Below, piece by piece: positions 10,861 to 24,447 of a stretch of DNA of 64,000 bases. The DNA comes from Bombus terrestris (Eukaryota; Arthropoda; Insecta; Hymenoptera; Apidae): assembly GCF_910591885.1 (NCBI RefSeq), contig NW_025963551.1:124001-188000 (forward strand), written 5' to 3'. A program made the position numbers and the translations under genes. The notes beneath the pieces were generated by a model. It saw nothing but the letters and a program-made list of their open reading frames with translations, was not told where the DNA came from and did not search any database. Position 1 is the first letter of the stretch. The number at the start of each line of letters is the position of its first letter.

Positions 10861-13800
10861 AAATTAAGGTAATAACAGGAAATATATGCACGGCACCATA
10901 AGGTATATGTATAGCTTGGAAATTGTAATCGTTGCTCGCTCGCTCCGCTCGCTCGTAAGAATCTAGTCCAACCTCACAACCGATCCGACACGTTCGCAAA
11001 TTTGAAATTAGTCGCCTCCTTATCGGATAACGAACGCAAGAGGGATTGGTTTTAGGTTAGGCTATAGTTATCGGGCGAGCACAGGGAGCGAGGGACGCGT
11101 AAGGGTGTGTCACAAACCAACGGTTTGTCATATAGGGTCATTGAAATATTCGCACCAGCCCCCGGAGCCGGAAGTCTTTATCGAATTGCCTACAGACAAA
11201 AGTTTACAGTATATCAATATTTGTACATAAATAGTAATATTTTCACACAGTACAGTGCAACGTGAGGTCCGAAATCGCTGACAAATTGAGGTAATAACAG
11301 GAAATATATGCAAGGCAATATAAGGTATATGTATAGCTTGGAAATTGTAATCGTTGCTCGCTCGCTCCGCTCGCTCGTAAGAATCTAGTGCAACCTCACA
11401 ACCGATGCGACACGTTCGCAAATTTGAAATTAGTCGCCTCCTTATCGGATAACGAAAGCAAGAGGGATTGGTTTTAGGTTAGGCTATAGTTATCGGGCGA
11501 GCACTGGGAGCGAGGGACGCGTAAGGGTGTGTCACAAACCAACGGTTTGTCACATAGGGTCATTGAAATATTCGCACCAGCCCCAGGAGCCGGAAGTCTT
11601 TATCGAATTGCGTACTGACAAAAGTTTACAGTATATCAATATTTGTACATAAATAGTAATATTTTCACACAGTACAATGCAACGTGGGGTCCGAAATCGC
11701 TGACAAATTGAGGTAATAATAGGAAATATATGCAGGACGCTATAAGATATATGTATAGCTTGGAAATTGTAATCGTTGATCGCTCGCTCCCCTCGCTCGT
11801 AAGAATCTAGTGCAACCTCACAACCGATCCGACACGTTCGCAAATTTGAAATTAGTCGCCTCCTTATCGGATAACGAACACAAGAGGGATTGGTTTTAGG
11901 TTAGGCTATAGTTATCGATCGAGCGCAGCGAGCGAGGGACGCATAAAGGTGTGTCACAAATCATCGGTTTGGCACATAGGGACATTGAAATATTCGCACC
12001 TGCCCGAGGAGTAGGAAGTCTTTATCGAGTTGCCTACTGACAAAAGTTTACAGTTTGTTAATAGTTTTACATAAATAGTAATATTTCCACATAGTACAGT
12101 TGCAACGTGAGGTCCGAAATCGCTGACAAATTAAGGTAATAACAGGAAATATATGCACGGCACCATAAGGTATATGTATAGCTTGGAAATTGTAATCGTT
12201 GCTCGCTCGCTCCGCTCGCTCGTAAGAATCTATTCCAACCTCCCAACCGCTCCGACACGTTCGCAAATTTGAAATTAGTCGCCTCCTTATCGAATGGCGA
12301 ACGTAAGAGATATTGGTTTTAGGTTAGGCTATAGTTTTCAAGCGAGCGCAGCGAGCGAGGGTCGCGTAAAGGTGTGTCACAAACCAACGGTTTGGCACTT
12401 AGGGACATTGAAATATTCGCACCAGCCCCAGGAGCCGGAAGTTTTTATCGAATTGCGTATTGACAAAAGTTTACAGTATATCAATATTTGTACATAAATA
12501 GTAATATTTTCACACAGTACAATGCAACGTGAGGTCCGAAATCGCTGACAAATTGAGGTAATAATAGGAAATATATGCAGGACAATATAAGATATATGTA
12601 TAGCTTGGAAATTGTAATCGTTGATCGCTCGCTCCCCTCGCTCGTAAGAATCTAGTGCAACCTCACAACCGATCCGACACGCTCGCAAATTTGAAATTAG
12701 TCGCCTCCTTATCGGATAACGAACGGAAGAGGGATTGGTCTTAGGTTAGGCTATAGTTATCGGGCGAGCACAGGGAGCGAGGGACGCGTAAGGGTGTGTC
12801 AAAAACCAACGGTTTGTCACATAGGGTCATTGAAATATTCGCACCAGCCCCAGGAGCCGGAAGTCTTTATCGAATTGCCTACAGACAAAAGTTTACAGTA
12901 TATCAATATTTGTACATAAATAGTAATATTTTCACACAGTACAGTGCAACGTGAGGTCCGAAATCGCTGACAAATTGAGGTAATAACAGGAAATATATGC
13001 AAGGCAATATAAGGTATATGTATAGCTTGGAAATTGTAATCGATGCTCGCTCGCTCCGCTCGCTCGTAAGAATCTAGTCCAACCTCCCAACCGATCCGAC
13101 ACGTTCGCAAATTTGAAATTAGTCGCCTCCTTATCGAATGGCGAACGTAAGAGATATTGGTTTTAGGTTAGGCTGTAGTTTTCAAGCGAGCGCAGCAAGC
13201 GAGGGACGCATAAAGGTGTGTCACAAACCAACGGTTTGGCACTTAGGGACATTGAAATATTCGCACCAGCCCGAGGAGTCGGAAGTCTTTATCGCGTTGC
13301 TTACTGACAAAAGTTTACAGTTTATCAATAGTTTTACATAAATGGTAATATTTTCACACAGTACAATGCAACGTGAGGTCCGAAATCGCTGACAAATTGA
13401 GGTAATAATAGGAAATATATGCAGGACAATATAAGATATATGTATAGCTTGGAAATTGTAATCGTTGATCGCTCGCTCCCCTCGCTCGTAAGAATCTAGT
13501 GCAACCTCACAACCGATCCGACACGTTCGCAAATTTGAAATTAGTCGCCTCCTTATCGGATAACGAACACAAGAGGGATTGGTTTTAGGTTAGGCTATAG
13601 TTATCGATCGGGCGCAGCGAGCGAGGGACGCATAAAGGTGTGTCACAAACCAACGGTTTGTCACATAGGGTCATTGAAATATTCGCACCAGCCCGAGGAG
13701 TCGGAAGTCTTTATCGCGTTGCCTACTGACAAAAGTTTACAGTTTATCAATAGTTTTACATAAATAGTAATATTTTCACATAGTACGGTGCAACGTGAGG

Positions 13801-16800
13801 TCCGAAATCGCTAACAAATTGAGGTAATAACAGGAAATATATGCAAGGCAATATAAGGTATATGTATAGCTTGGAAATTGTAATCGTTGCTCGCTCGCTC
13901 CGCTCTCTCGGAAGAATCTAGTCCAACCTCACAACCGATCCGACACGTTCGCTAATTTGAAGTTTGTCCCCTCCTTATCGGATAACGAAAGCAAGAGGGA
14001 TTGGTTTTAGGTTAGGCTATAGTTATCGGGCGAGCACAGGGAGCGAGGGACGCGTAAGGGTGTGTCACAAACCAACGGTTTGTCACATAGGGTCATTGAA
14101 ATATTCGCACCAGCCCCAGGAGCCGGAAGTCTTTATCGAATTGCGTACTGACAAAAGTTTACAGTATATCAATATTTGTACATAAATAGTAATATTTTCA
14201 CACAGTACAATGCAACGTGAGGTCCGAAATCGCTGACAAATTGAGGTAATAATAGGAAATATATGCAGGACAATATAAGATATATGTATAGCTTGGAAAT
14301 TGTAATCGTTGATCGCTCGCTCCCCTCGCTCGTAAGAATCTAGTGCAACCTCACAACCGATCCGACACGTTCGCAAATTTGAAATTAGTCGCCTCCTTAT
14401 CGGATAACGAACACAAGAAGGATTGGTTTTAGGTTAGGCTATAGTTATCGAACGAGCGCAGCGAGCGAGGGACGCATATAGGTGTGTCACAAATCATAGG
14501 TTTGGCACATAGGGACATTGAAATATTCGCACATGCCCGAGGAGTAGTAAGTCTTTATCGAGTTGCCTACTGACAAAAGTTTACAGTTTATCAATAGTTT
14601 TACATAAATAGTAATATTTCCACATAGTACAGTTGCAACGTGAGGTCCGAAATCGCTGACAAATTAAGGTAATAACAGGAAATATATGCACGGCACCATA
14701 AGGTATATGTATAGCTTGGAAATTGTAATCGTTGCTCGCTCGCTCCGCTCGCTCGTAAGAATCTAGTCCAACCTCACAACCGATCCGACACGTTCGCAAA
14801 TTTGAAATTAGTCGCCTCCTTATCGGATAACGAACGCAAGAGGGATTGGTTTTAGGTTAGGCTATAGTTATCGGGCGAGCACAGGGAGCGAGGGACGCGT
14901 AAGGGTGTGTCACAAACCAACGGTTTGTCATATAGGGTCATTGAAATATTCGCACCAGCCCCAGGAGCCGGAAGTCTTTATCGAATTGCCTACAGACAAA
15001 AGTTTACAGTATATCAATATTTGTACATAAATAGTAATATTTTCACACAGTACAGTGCAACGTGAGGTCCGAAATCGCTGACAAATTGAGGTAATAACAG
15101 GAAATATATGCAAGGCAATATAAGGTATATGTATAGCTTGGAAATTGTAATCGTTGCTCGCTCGCTCCGCTCGCTCGTAAGAATCTAGTGCAACCTCACA
15201 ACCGATGCGACACGTTCGCAAATTTGAAATTAGTCGCCTCCTTATCGGATAACGAAAGCAAGAGGGATTGGTTTTAGGTTAGGCTATAGTTATCGGGCGA
15301 GCACTGGGAGCGAGGGACGCGTAAGGGTGTGTCACAAACCAACGGTTTGTCACATAGGGTCATTGAAATATTCGCACCAGCCCCAGGAGCCGGAAGTCTT
15401 TATCGAATTGCGTACTGACAAAAGTTTACAGTATATCAATATTTGTACATAAATAGTAATATTTTCACACAGTACAATGCAACGTGGGGTCCGAAATCGC
15501 TGACAAATTGAGGTAATAATAGGAAATATATGCAGGACGCTATAAGATATATGTATAGCTTGGAAATTGTAATCGTTGATCGCTCGCTCCCCTCGCTCGT
15601 AAGAATCTAGTGCAACCTCACAACCGATCCGACACGTTCGCAAATTTGAAATTAGTCGCCTCCTTATCGGATAACGAACACAAGAGGGATTGGTTTTAGG
15701 TTAGGCTATAGTTATCGATCGAGCGCAGCGAGCGAGGGACGCATAAAGGTGTGTCACAAATCATCGGTTTGGCACATAGGGACATTGAAATATTCGCACC
15801 TGCCCGAGGAGTAGGAAGTCTTTATCGAGTTGCCTACTGACAAAAGTTTACAGTTTGTTAATAGTTTTACATAAATAGTAATATTTCCACATAGTACAGT
15901 TGCAACGTGAGGTCCGAAATCGCTGACAAATTAAGGTAATAACAGGAAATATATGCACGGCACCATAAGGTATATGTATAGCTTGGAAATTGTAATCGTT
16001 GCTCGCTCGCTCCGCTCGCTCGTAAGAATCTATTCCAACCTCCTAACCGCTCCGACACGTTCGCAAATTTGAAATTAGTCGCCTCCTTATCGAATGGCGA
16101 ACGTAAGAGATATTGGTTTTAGGTTAGGCTATAGTTTTCAAGCGAGCGCAGCGAGCGAGGGTCGCGTAAAGGTGTGTCACAAACCAACGGTTTGGCACTT
16201 AGGGACATTGAAATATTCGCACCAGCCCCAGGAGCCGGAAGTTTTTATCGAATTGCGTATTGACAAAAGTTTACAGTATATCAATATTTGTACATAAATA
16301 GTAATATTTTCACACAGTACAATGCAACGTGAGGTCCGAAATCGCTGACAAATTGAGGTAATAATAGGAAATATATGCAGGACAATATAAGATATATGTA
16401 TAGCTTGGAAATTGTAATCGTTGATCGCTCGCTCCCCTCGCTCGTAAGAATCTAGTGCAACCTCACAACCGATCCGACACGCTCGCAAATTTGAAATTAG
16501 TCGCCTCCTTATCGGATAACGAACGGAAGAGGGATTGGTCTTAGGTTAGGCTATAGTTATCGGGCGAGCACAGGGAGCGAGGGACGCGTAAGGGTGTGTC
16601 ACAAACCAACGGTTTGTCACATAGGGTCATTGAAATATTCGCACCAGCCCCAGGAGCCGGAAGTCTTTATCGAATTGCCTACAGACAAAAGTTTACAGTA
16701 TATCAATATTTGTACATAAATAGTAATATTTTCACACAGTACAGTGCAACGTGAGGTCCGAAATCGCTGACAAATTGAGGTAATAACAGGAAATATATGC

Positions 16801-17489
16801 AAGGCAATATAAGGTATATGTATAGCTTGGAAATTGTAATCGTTGCTCGCTCGCTCCGCTCGCTCGTAAGAATCTAGTCCAACCTCCCAACCGATCCGAC
16901 ACGTTCGCAAATTTGAAATTAGTCGCCTCCTTATCGAATGGCGAACGTAAGAGATATTGGTTTTAGGTTAGGCTGTAGTTTTCAAGCGAGCGCAGCAAGC
17001 GAGGGACGCATAAAGGTGTGTCACAAACCAACGGTTTGGCACTTAGGGACATTGAAATATTCGCACCAGCCCGAGGAGTCGGAAGTCTTTATCGCGTTGC
17101 CTACTGACAAAAGTTTACAGTTTATCAATAGTTTTACATAAATGGTAATATTTTCACACAGTACAATGCAACGTGAGGTCCGAAATCGCTGACAAATTGA
17201 GGTAATAATAGGAAATATATGCAGGACAATATAAGATATATGTATAGCTTGGAAATTGTAATCGTTGATCGCTCGCTCCCCTCGCTCGTAAGAATCTAGT
17301 GCAACCTCACAACCGATCCGACACGTTCGCAAATTTGAAATTAGTCGCCTCCTTATCGGATAACGAACACAAGAGGGATTGGTTTTAGGTTAGGCTATAG
17401 TTATCGATCGGGCGCAGCGAGCGAGGGACGCATAAAGGTGTGTCACAAACCAACGGTTTGTCACATAGGGTCATTGAAATATTCGCACC
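9872..17489 (+). repeat. HOR-2: 9-monomer tandem duplication (3800 bp, two copies)
   Basis: Sequence from 9872 matches sequence from 13672, and the match continues to 13689 and 17489 respectively, so the two copies abut. Before 9872/13672 the sequences differ (acttagggaca versus acatagggtca). After 13689/17489 they differ again (accagcccg versus acctgcccg). The exchange point is therefore confined to an 18-bp window at 13672-13689. Private differences between copies are rare, for example cctcccaacc versus cctcctaacc near 12243 and 16043, and gtcaaaaacc versus gtcacaaacc near 12799 and 16599. Confidence 0.88.
12202..12359 (+). repeat. Long-range inverted repeat formed by GC blocks B and A
   Basis: The left arm 12202-12218 has the reverse complement cgagcggagcgagcgag. 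The right arm 12343-12359 is cgagcgcagcgagcgag. They match at 16 of 17 bases, separated by 124 bp that contains the CAAATTTG palindrome and the TTAGG dimer (12319-12328). Equivalent pairs occur wherever block A is in state ii or iii and block B is in its gctcgctcgctccgctcg form. Extrusion as a cruciform or folding of a transcript is possible in principle but is inference. Confidence 0.7.
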
Positions 17490-20400
17490 TGCCCGAGGAG
17501 TAGAAAGTCTTTATCGAGTTGCCTACTGACAAAAGTTTACAGTTTATCAATAGTTTTACATAAATAGTAATATTTCCACATAGTACAGTTGCAACGTGAG
17601 GTCCGAAATCGCTGACAAATAAAGGTAATAACACGAAATATATGCTCGGCACCATAAGGTATATGTATAGCTTGGAAATTGTAATCGTTGCTCGCTCGCT
17701 CCGCTCGCTCGTGAGAATCTTGTCCAACCTCACAACCGATCCGACACGTTGGCAAATTTGAAATTAGTCGCCTCCTTATCGGATAACGAACGCAAGAGGG
17801 ATTGGTTTTAGGTTAGGCTATAGTTATCGATCGAGCGCAGCGAGCGAGGGACGCATAAAGGTGTCACAAATCATCGGTTTGGCACATAGGGACATTGAAA
17901 TATTCGCACCAGCCCGAGGAGTCGGAAGTCTTTATTGAGTTGCCTACTGACAAAAGTTTACAGTTTATAAATAGTTTTACATAAATAGTAATATTTCCAC
18001 ACAGTACAGTTGCAACGTGAGGTCCGAAATCGCTGACAAATTAAGGTAATAACAGGAAATATATGCACGGCACCATAAGGTATATGTATAGCTTGGAAAT
18101 TGTTATCGTTGCTCGATCGCTCCGCTCGCTCGTAAGAATCTAGTCCAACCTCACGACCGATCCGACACGTTCGCAAATTTGAAATTACTCGCCTCCTTAT
18201 CGGATAACGAACGGAAGAGGGATTGGTCTTAGGTTAGGCTATAGTTATCGGGCGAGCACAGGGAGCGAGGGACGCGTAAGGGTGTGTCACAAACCAACGG
18301 TTTGTCACATAGGGTCATTGAAATATTCGCACCAGCCTCAGGAGCCGGAAGTCTTTATCGAATTGCCTACAGACAAAAGTTTACAGTATATCAATATTTG
18401 TACATAAATAGTAATATTTTCACACAGTACAGTGCAACGTGAGGTCCGAAATCGCTGACAAATTGAGGTAATAACAGGAAATATATGCAAGGCAATATAA
18501 GGTATATGTATAGCTTGGAAATTGTAATCGTTGCTCGCTCGCTCCGCTCGCTCGTAAGAATCTAGTCCAACCTCCCAACCGATCCGACACGTTCGCAAAT
18601 TTGAAATTAGTCGCCTCCTTATCGAATGGCGAACGTAAGAGATATTGGTTTTAGGTTAGGCTGTAGTTTTCAAGCGAGCGCAGCAAGCGAGGGACGCATA
18701 AAGGTGTGTCACAAACCAACGGTTTGGCACTTAGGGACATTGAAATATTCGCACCAGCCCGAGGAGTCGGAAGTCTTTATCGCGTTGCCTACTGACAAAA
18801 GTTTACAGTTTATCAATAGTTTTACATAAATAGTAATATTTCCACATAGTACGGTGCAACGTGAGGTCCGAAATCGCTAACAAATTGAGGTAATAACAGG
18901 AAATATATGCAAGGCAATATAAGGTATATGTATAGCTTGGAAATTGTAATCGTTGCTCGCTCGCTCCGCTCTCTCGGAAGAATCTAGTCCAACCTCACAA
19001 CCGATCCGACACGTTCGCTAATTTGAAGTTAGTCCCCTCCTTATCGGATAACGAAAGCAAGAGGGATTGGTTTTAGGTTAGGCTATAGTTATCGGGCGAG
19101 CACAGGGAGCGAGGGACGCGTAAGGGTGTGTCACAAACCACCGGTTTGTCACATAGGGTCATTGAAATATTCGCACCAGCCCCAGGAGCCGGAAGTCTTT
19201 ATCGAATTGCGTACTGACAAAAGTTTACAGTATATCAATATTTGTACATAAATAGTAATATTTTCACACAGTACAATGCAACGTGAGGTCCGAAATCGCT
19301 GACAAATTGAGGTAATAATAGGAAATATATGCAGGACAATATAAGATATATGTACAGCTTGGAAATTGTAATCGTTGATCGCTCGCTCCCCTCGCTCGTA
19401 AGAATCTAGTGCAACCTCACAACCGATCCGACACGTTCGCAAATTTGAAATTAGTCGCCTCCTTATCGGATAACGAACACAAGAAGGATTGGTTTTAGGT
19501 TAGGCTATAGTTATCGATCGAGCGCAGCGAGCGAGGGACGCATAAAGGTGTGTCACAAATCATAGGTTTGGCACATAGGGACATTGAAATATTCGCACAT
19601 GCCCGAGGAGTAGTAAGTCTTTATCGAGTTGCCTACTGACAAAAGTTTACAGTTTATCAATAGTTTTACATAAATAGTAATATTTCCACATAGTACAGTT
19701 GCAACGTGAGGTCCGAAATCGCTGACAAATTAAGGTAATAACAGGAAATATATGCACGGCACCATAAGGTATATGTATAGCTTGGAAATTGTAATCGTTG
19801 CTCGCTCGCTCCGCTCGCTCGTAAGAATCTAGTCCAACCTCACAACCGATCCGACACGTTCGCAAATTTGAAATTAGTCGCCTCCTTATCGGATAACGAA
19901 CGCAAGAGGGATTGGTTTTAGGTTAGGCTATAGTTATCGGGCGAGCACAGGGAGCGAGGGACGCGTAAGGGTGTGTCACAAACCAACGGTTTGTCACATA
20001 GGGTCATTGAAATATTCGCACCAGCCCCAGGAGCCGGAAGTCTTTAACGAATTGCCTACAGACAAAAGTTTACAGTATATCAATATTTGTACATAAATAG
20101 TAATATTTTCACACAGTACAGTGCAACGTGAGGTCCGAAATCGCTGACAAATTGAGGTAATAACAGGAAATATATGCAAGGCAATATAAGGTATATGTAT
20201 AGCTTGGAAATTGTAATCGTTGCTCGCTCGCTCCGCTCGCTCGTAAGAATCTAGTGCAACCTCACAACCGATGCGACACGTTCGCAAATTTGAAATTAGT
20301 CGCCTCCTTATCGGATAACGAAAGCAAGAGGGATTGGTTTTAGGTTAGGCTATAGTTATCGGGCGAGCACTGGGAGCGAGGGACGCGTAAGGGTGTGTCA

Positions 20401-23400
20401 CAAACCAACGGTTTGTCACATAGGGTCATTGAAATATTCGCACCAGCCCCAGGAGCCGGAAGTCTTTATCGAATTGCGTACTGACAAAAGTTTACAGTAT
20501 ATCAATATTTGTACATAAATAGTAATATTTTCACACAGTACAATGCAACGTGGGGTCCGAAATCGCTGACAAATTGAGGTAATAACAGGAAATATATGCA
20601 CGGCACCATAAGATATATGTATAGCTTGGAAATTGTAATCGTTGATCGCTCGCTCCCCTCGCTCGTAAGAATCTAGTGCAACCTCACAACCGATCCGACA
20701 CGCTCGCAAATTTGAAATTAGTCGCCTCCTTATCGGATAACGAACGGAAGAGGGATTGGTCTTAGGTTAGGCTATAGTTATCGGGCGAGCACAGGGAGCG
20801 AGGGACGCGTAAGGGTGTGTCACAAACCAACGGTTTGTCACATAGGGTCATTGAAATATTCGCACCAGCCCCAGGAGCCGGAAGTCTTTATCGAATTGCC
20901 TACAGACAAAAGTTTACAGTATATCAATATTTGTACATAAATAGTAATATTTTCACACAGTACAGTGCAACGTGAGGTCCGAAATCGCTGACAAATTGAG
21001 GTAATAACAGGAAATATATGCAAGGCAATATAAGGTATATGTATAGCTTGGAAATTGTAATCGTTGCTCGCTCGCTCCGCTCGCTCGTAAGAATCTAGTC
21101 CAACCTCCCAACCGATCCGACACGTTCGCAAATTTGAAATTAGTCGCCTCCTTATCGAATGGCGAACGTAAGAGATATTGGTTTTAGGTTAGGCTGTAGT
21201 TTTCAAGCGAGCGCAGCAAGCGAGGGACGCATAAAGGTGTGTCACAAACCAACGGTTTGGCACTTAGGGACATTGAAATATTCGCACCAGCCCGAGGAGT
21301 CGGAAGTCTTTATCGCGTTGCTTACTGACAAAAGTTTACAGTTTATCAATAGTTTTACATAAATGGTAATATTTTCACACAGTACAATGCAACGTGAGGT
21401 CCGAAATCGCTGACAAATTGAGGTAATAATAGGAAATATATGCAGGACAATATAAGATATATGTATAGCTTGGAAATTGTAATCGTTGATCGCTCGCTCC
21501 CCTCGCTCGTAAGAATCTAGTGCAACCTCACAACCGATCCGACACGTTCGCAAATTTGAAATTAGTCGCCTCCATATCGGATAACGAACACAAGAGGGAT
21601 TGGTTTTAGGTTAGGCTATAGTTATCGATCGGGCGCAGCGAGCGAGGGACGCATAAAGGTGTGTCACAAACCAACGGTTTGTCACATAGGGTCATTGAAA
21701 TATTCGCACCTGCCCGAGGAGTAGGAAGTCTTTATCGAGTTGCCTACTGACAAAAGTTTACAGTTTATCAATAGTTTTACATAAATAGTAATATTTCCAC
21801 ATAGTACAGTTGCAACGTGAGGTCCGAAATCGCTGACAAATAAAGGTAATAACACGAAATATATGCTCGGCACCATAAGGTATATGTATAGCTTGGAAAT
21901 TGTAATCGTTGCTCGCTCGCTCCGCTCGCTCGTGAGAATCTTGTCCAACCTCACAACCGATCCGACACGTTGGCAAATTTGAAATTAGTCGCCTCCTTAT
22001 CGGATAACGAACGCAAGAGGGATTGGTTTTAGGTTAGGCTATAGTTATCGATCGAGCGCAGCGAGCGAGGGACGCATAAAGGTGTCACAAATCATCGGTT
22101 TGGCACATAGGGACATTGAAATATTCGCACCAGCCCGAGGAGTCGGAAGTCTTTATCGAGTTGCCTACTGACAAAAGTTTACAGTTTATAAATAGTTTTA
22201 CATAAATAGTAATATTTCCACACAGTACAGTTGCAACGTGAGGTCCGAAATCGCTGACAAATTAAGGTAATAACAGGAAATATATGCACGGCACCATAAG
22301 GTATATGTATAGCTTGGAAATTGTTATCGTTGCTCGATCGCTCCGCTCGCTCGTAAGAATCTAGTCCAACCTCACGACCGATCCGACACGTTCGCAAATT
22401 TGAAATTACTCGCCTCCTTATCGGATAACGAACGGAAGAGGGATTGGTCTTAGGTTAGGCTATAGTTATCGGGCGAGCACAGGGAGCGAGGGACGCGTAA
22501 GGGTGTGTCACAAACCAACGGTTTGTCACATAGGGTCATTGAAATATTCGCACCAGCCTCAGGAGCCGGAAGTCTTTATCGAATTGCCTACAGACAAAAG
22601 TTTACAGTATATCAATATTTGTACATAAATAGTAATATTTTCACACAGTACAGTGCAACGTGAGGTCCGAAATCGCTGACAAATTGAGGTAATAACAGGA
22701 AATATATGCAAGGCAATATAAGGTATATGTATAGCTTGGAAATTGTAATCGTTGCTCGCTCGCTCCGCTCGCTCGTAAGAATCTAGTCCAACCTCCCAAC
22801 CGATCCGACACGTTCGCAAATTTGAAATTAGTCGCCTCCTTATCGAATGGCGAACGTAAGAGATATTGGTTTTAGGTTAGGCTGTAGTTTTCAAGCGAGC
22901 GCAGCAAGCGAGGGACGCATAAAGGTGTGTCACAAACCAACGGTTTGGCACTTAGGGACATTGAAATATTCGCACCAGCCCGAGGAGTCGGAAGTCTTTA
23001 TCGCGTTGCCTACTGACAAAAGTTTACAGTTTATCAATAGTTTTACATAAATAGTAATATTTCCACATAGTACGGTGCAACGTGAGGTCCGAAATCGCTA
23101 ACAAATTGAGGTAATAACAGGAAATATATGCAAGGCAATATAAGGTATATGTATAGCTTGGAAATTGTAATCGTTGCTCGCTCGCTCCGCTCTCTCGGAA
23201 GAATCTAGTCCAACCTCACAACCGATCCGACACGTTCGCTAATTTGAAGTTAGTCCCCTCCTTATCGGATAACGAAAGCAAGAGGGATTGGTTTTAGGTT
23301 AGGCTATAGTTATCGGGCGAGCACAGGGAGCGAGGGACGCGTAAGGGTGTGTCACAAACCACCGGTTTGTCACATAGGGTCATTGAAATATTCGCACCAG

Positions 23401-24447
23401 CCCCAGGAGCCGGAAGTCTTTATCGAATTGCGTACTGACAAAAGTTTACAGTATATCAATATTTGTACATAAATAGTAATATTTTCACACAGTACAATGC
23501 AACGTGAGGTCCGAAATCGCTGACAAATTGAGGTAATAATAGGAAATATATGCAGGACAATATAAGATATATGTACAGCTTGGAAATTGTAATCGTTGAT
23601 CGCTCGCTCCCCTCGCTCGTAAGAATCTAGTGCAACCTCACAACCGATCCGACACGTTCGCAAATTTGAAATTAGTCGCCTCCTTATCGGATAACGAACA
23701 CAAGAAGGATTGGTTTTAGGTTAGGCTATAGTTATCGATCGAGCGCAGCGAGCGAGGGACGCATAAAGGTGTGTCACAAATCATAGGTTTGGCACATAGG
23801 GACATTGAAATATTCGCACATGCCCGAGGAGTAGTAAGTCTTTATCGAGTTGCCTACTGACAAAAGTTTACAGTTTATCAATAGTTTTACATAAATAGTA
23901 ATATTTCCACATAGTACAGTTGCAACGTGAGGTCCGAAATCGCTGACAAATTAAGGTAATAACAGGAAATATATGCACGGCACCATAAGGTATATGTATA
24001 GCTTGGAAATTGTAATCGTTGCTCGCTCGCTCCGCTCGCTCGTAAGAATCTAGTCCAACCTCACAACCGATCCGACACGTTCGCAAATTTGAAATTAGTC
24101 GCCTCCTTATCGGATAACGAACGCAAGAGGGATTGGTTTTAGGTTAGGCTATAGTTATCGGGCGAGCACAGGGAGCGAGGGACGCGTAAGGGTGTGTCAC
24201 AAACCAACGGTTTGTCACATAGGGTCATTGAAATATTCGCACCAGCCCCAGGAGCCGGAAGTCTTTAACGAATTGCCTACAGACAAAAGTTTACAGTATA
24301 TCAATATTTGTACATAAATAGTAATATTTTCACACAGTACAGTGCAACGTGAGGTCCGAAATCGCTGACAAATTGAGGTAATAACAGGAAATATATGCAA
24401 GGCAATATAAGGTATATGTATAGCTTGGAAATTGTAATCGTTGCTCG
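16387..24447 (+). repeat. HOR-3: 10-monomer duplication (4221 bp, second copy incomplete)
   Basis: Identity runs 16387-20226 against 20608-24447 at a constant offset of 4221 bp. Shared rare variants include ctcacgaccg (near 18153 and 22374), aaaccaccggttt (near 19137 and 23358), atgtacagcttgg (near 19352 and 23573) and gtctttaacgaattg (near 20041 and 24262). One copy-specific difference is tttattgagttgcc at about 17933 versus tttatcgagttgcc at about 22154. The second copy stops at 24447, where the sequence jumps back five monomers. Confidence 0.87.
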
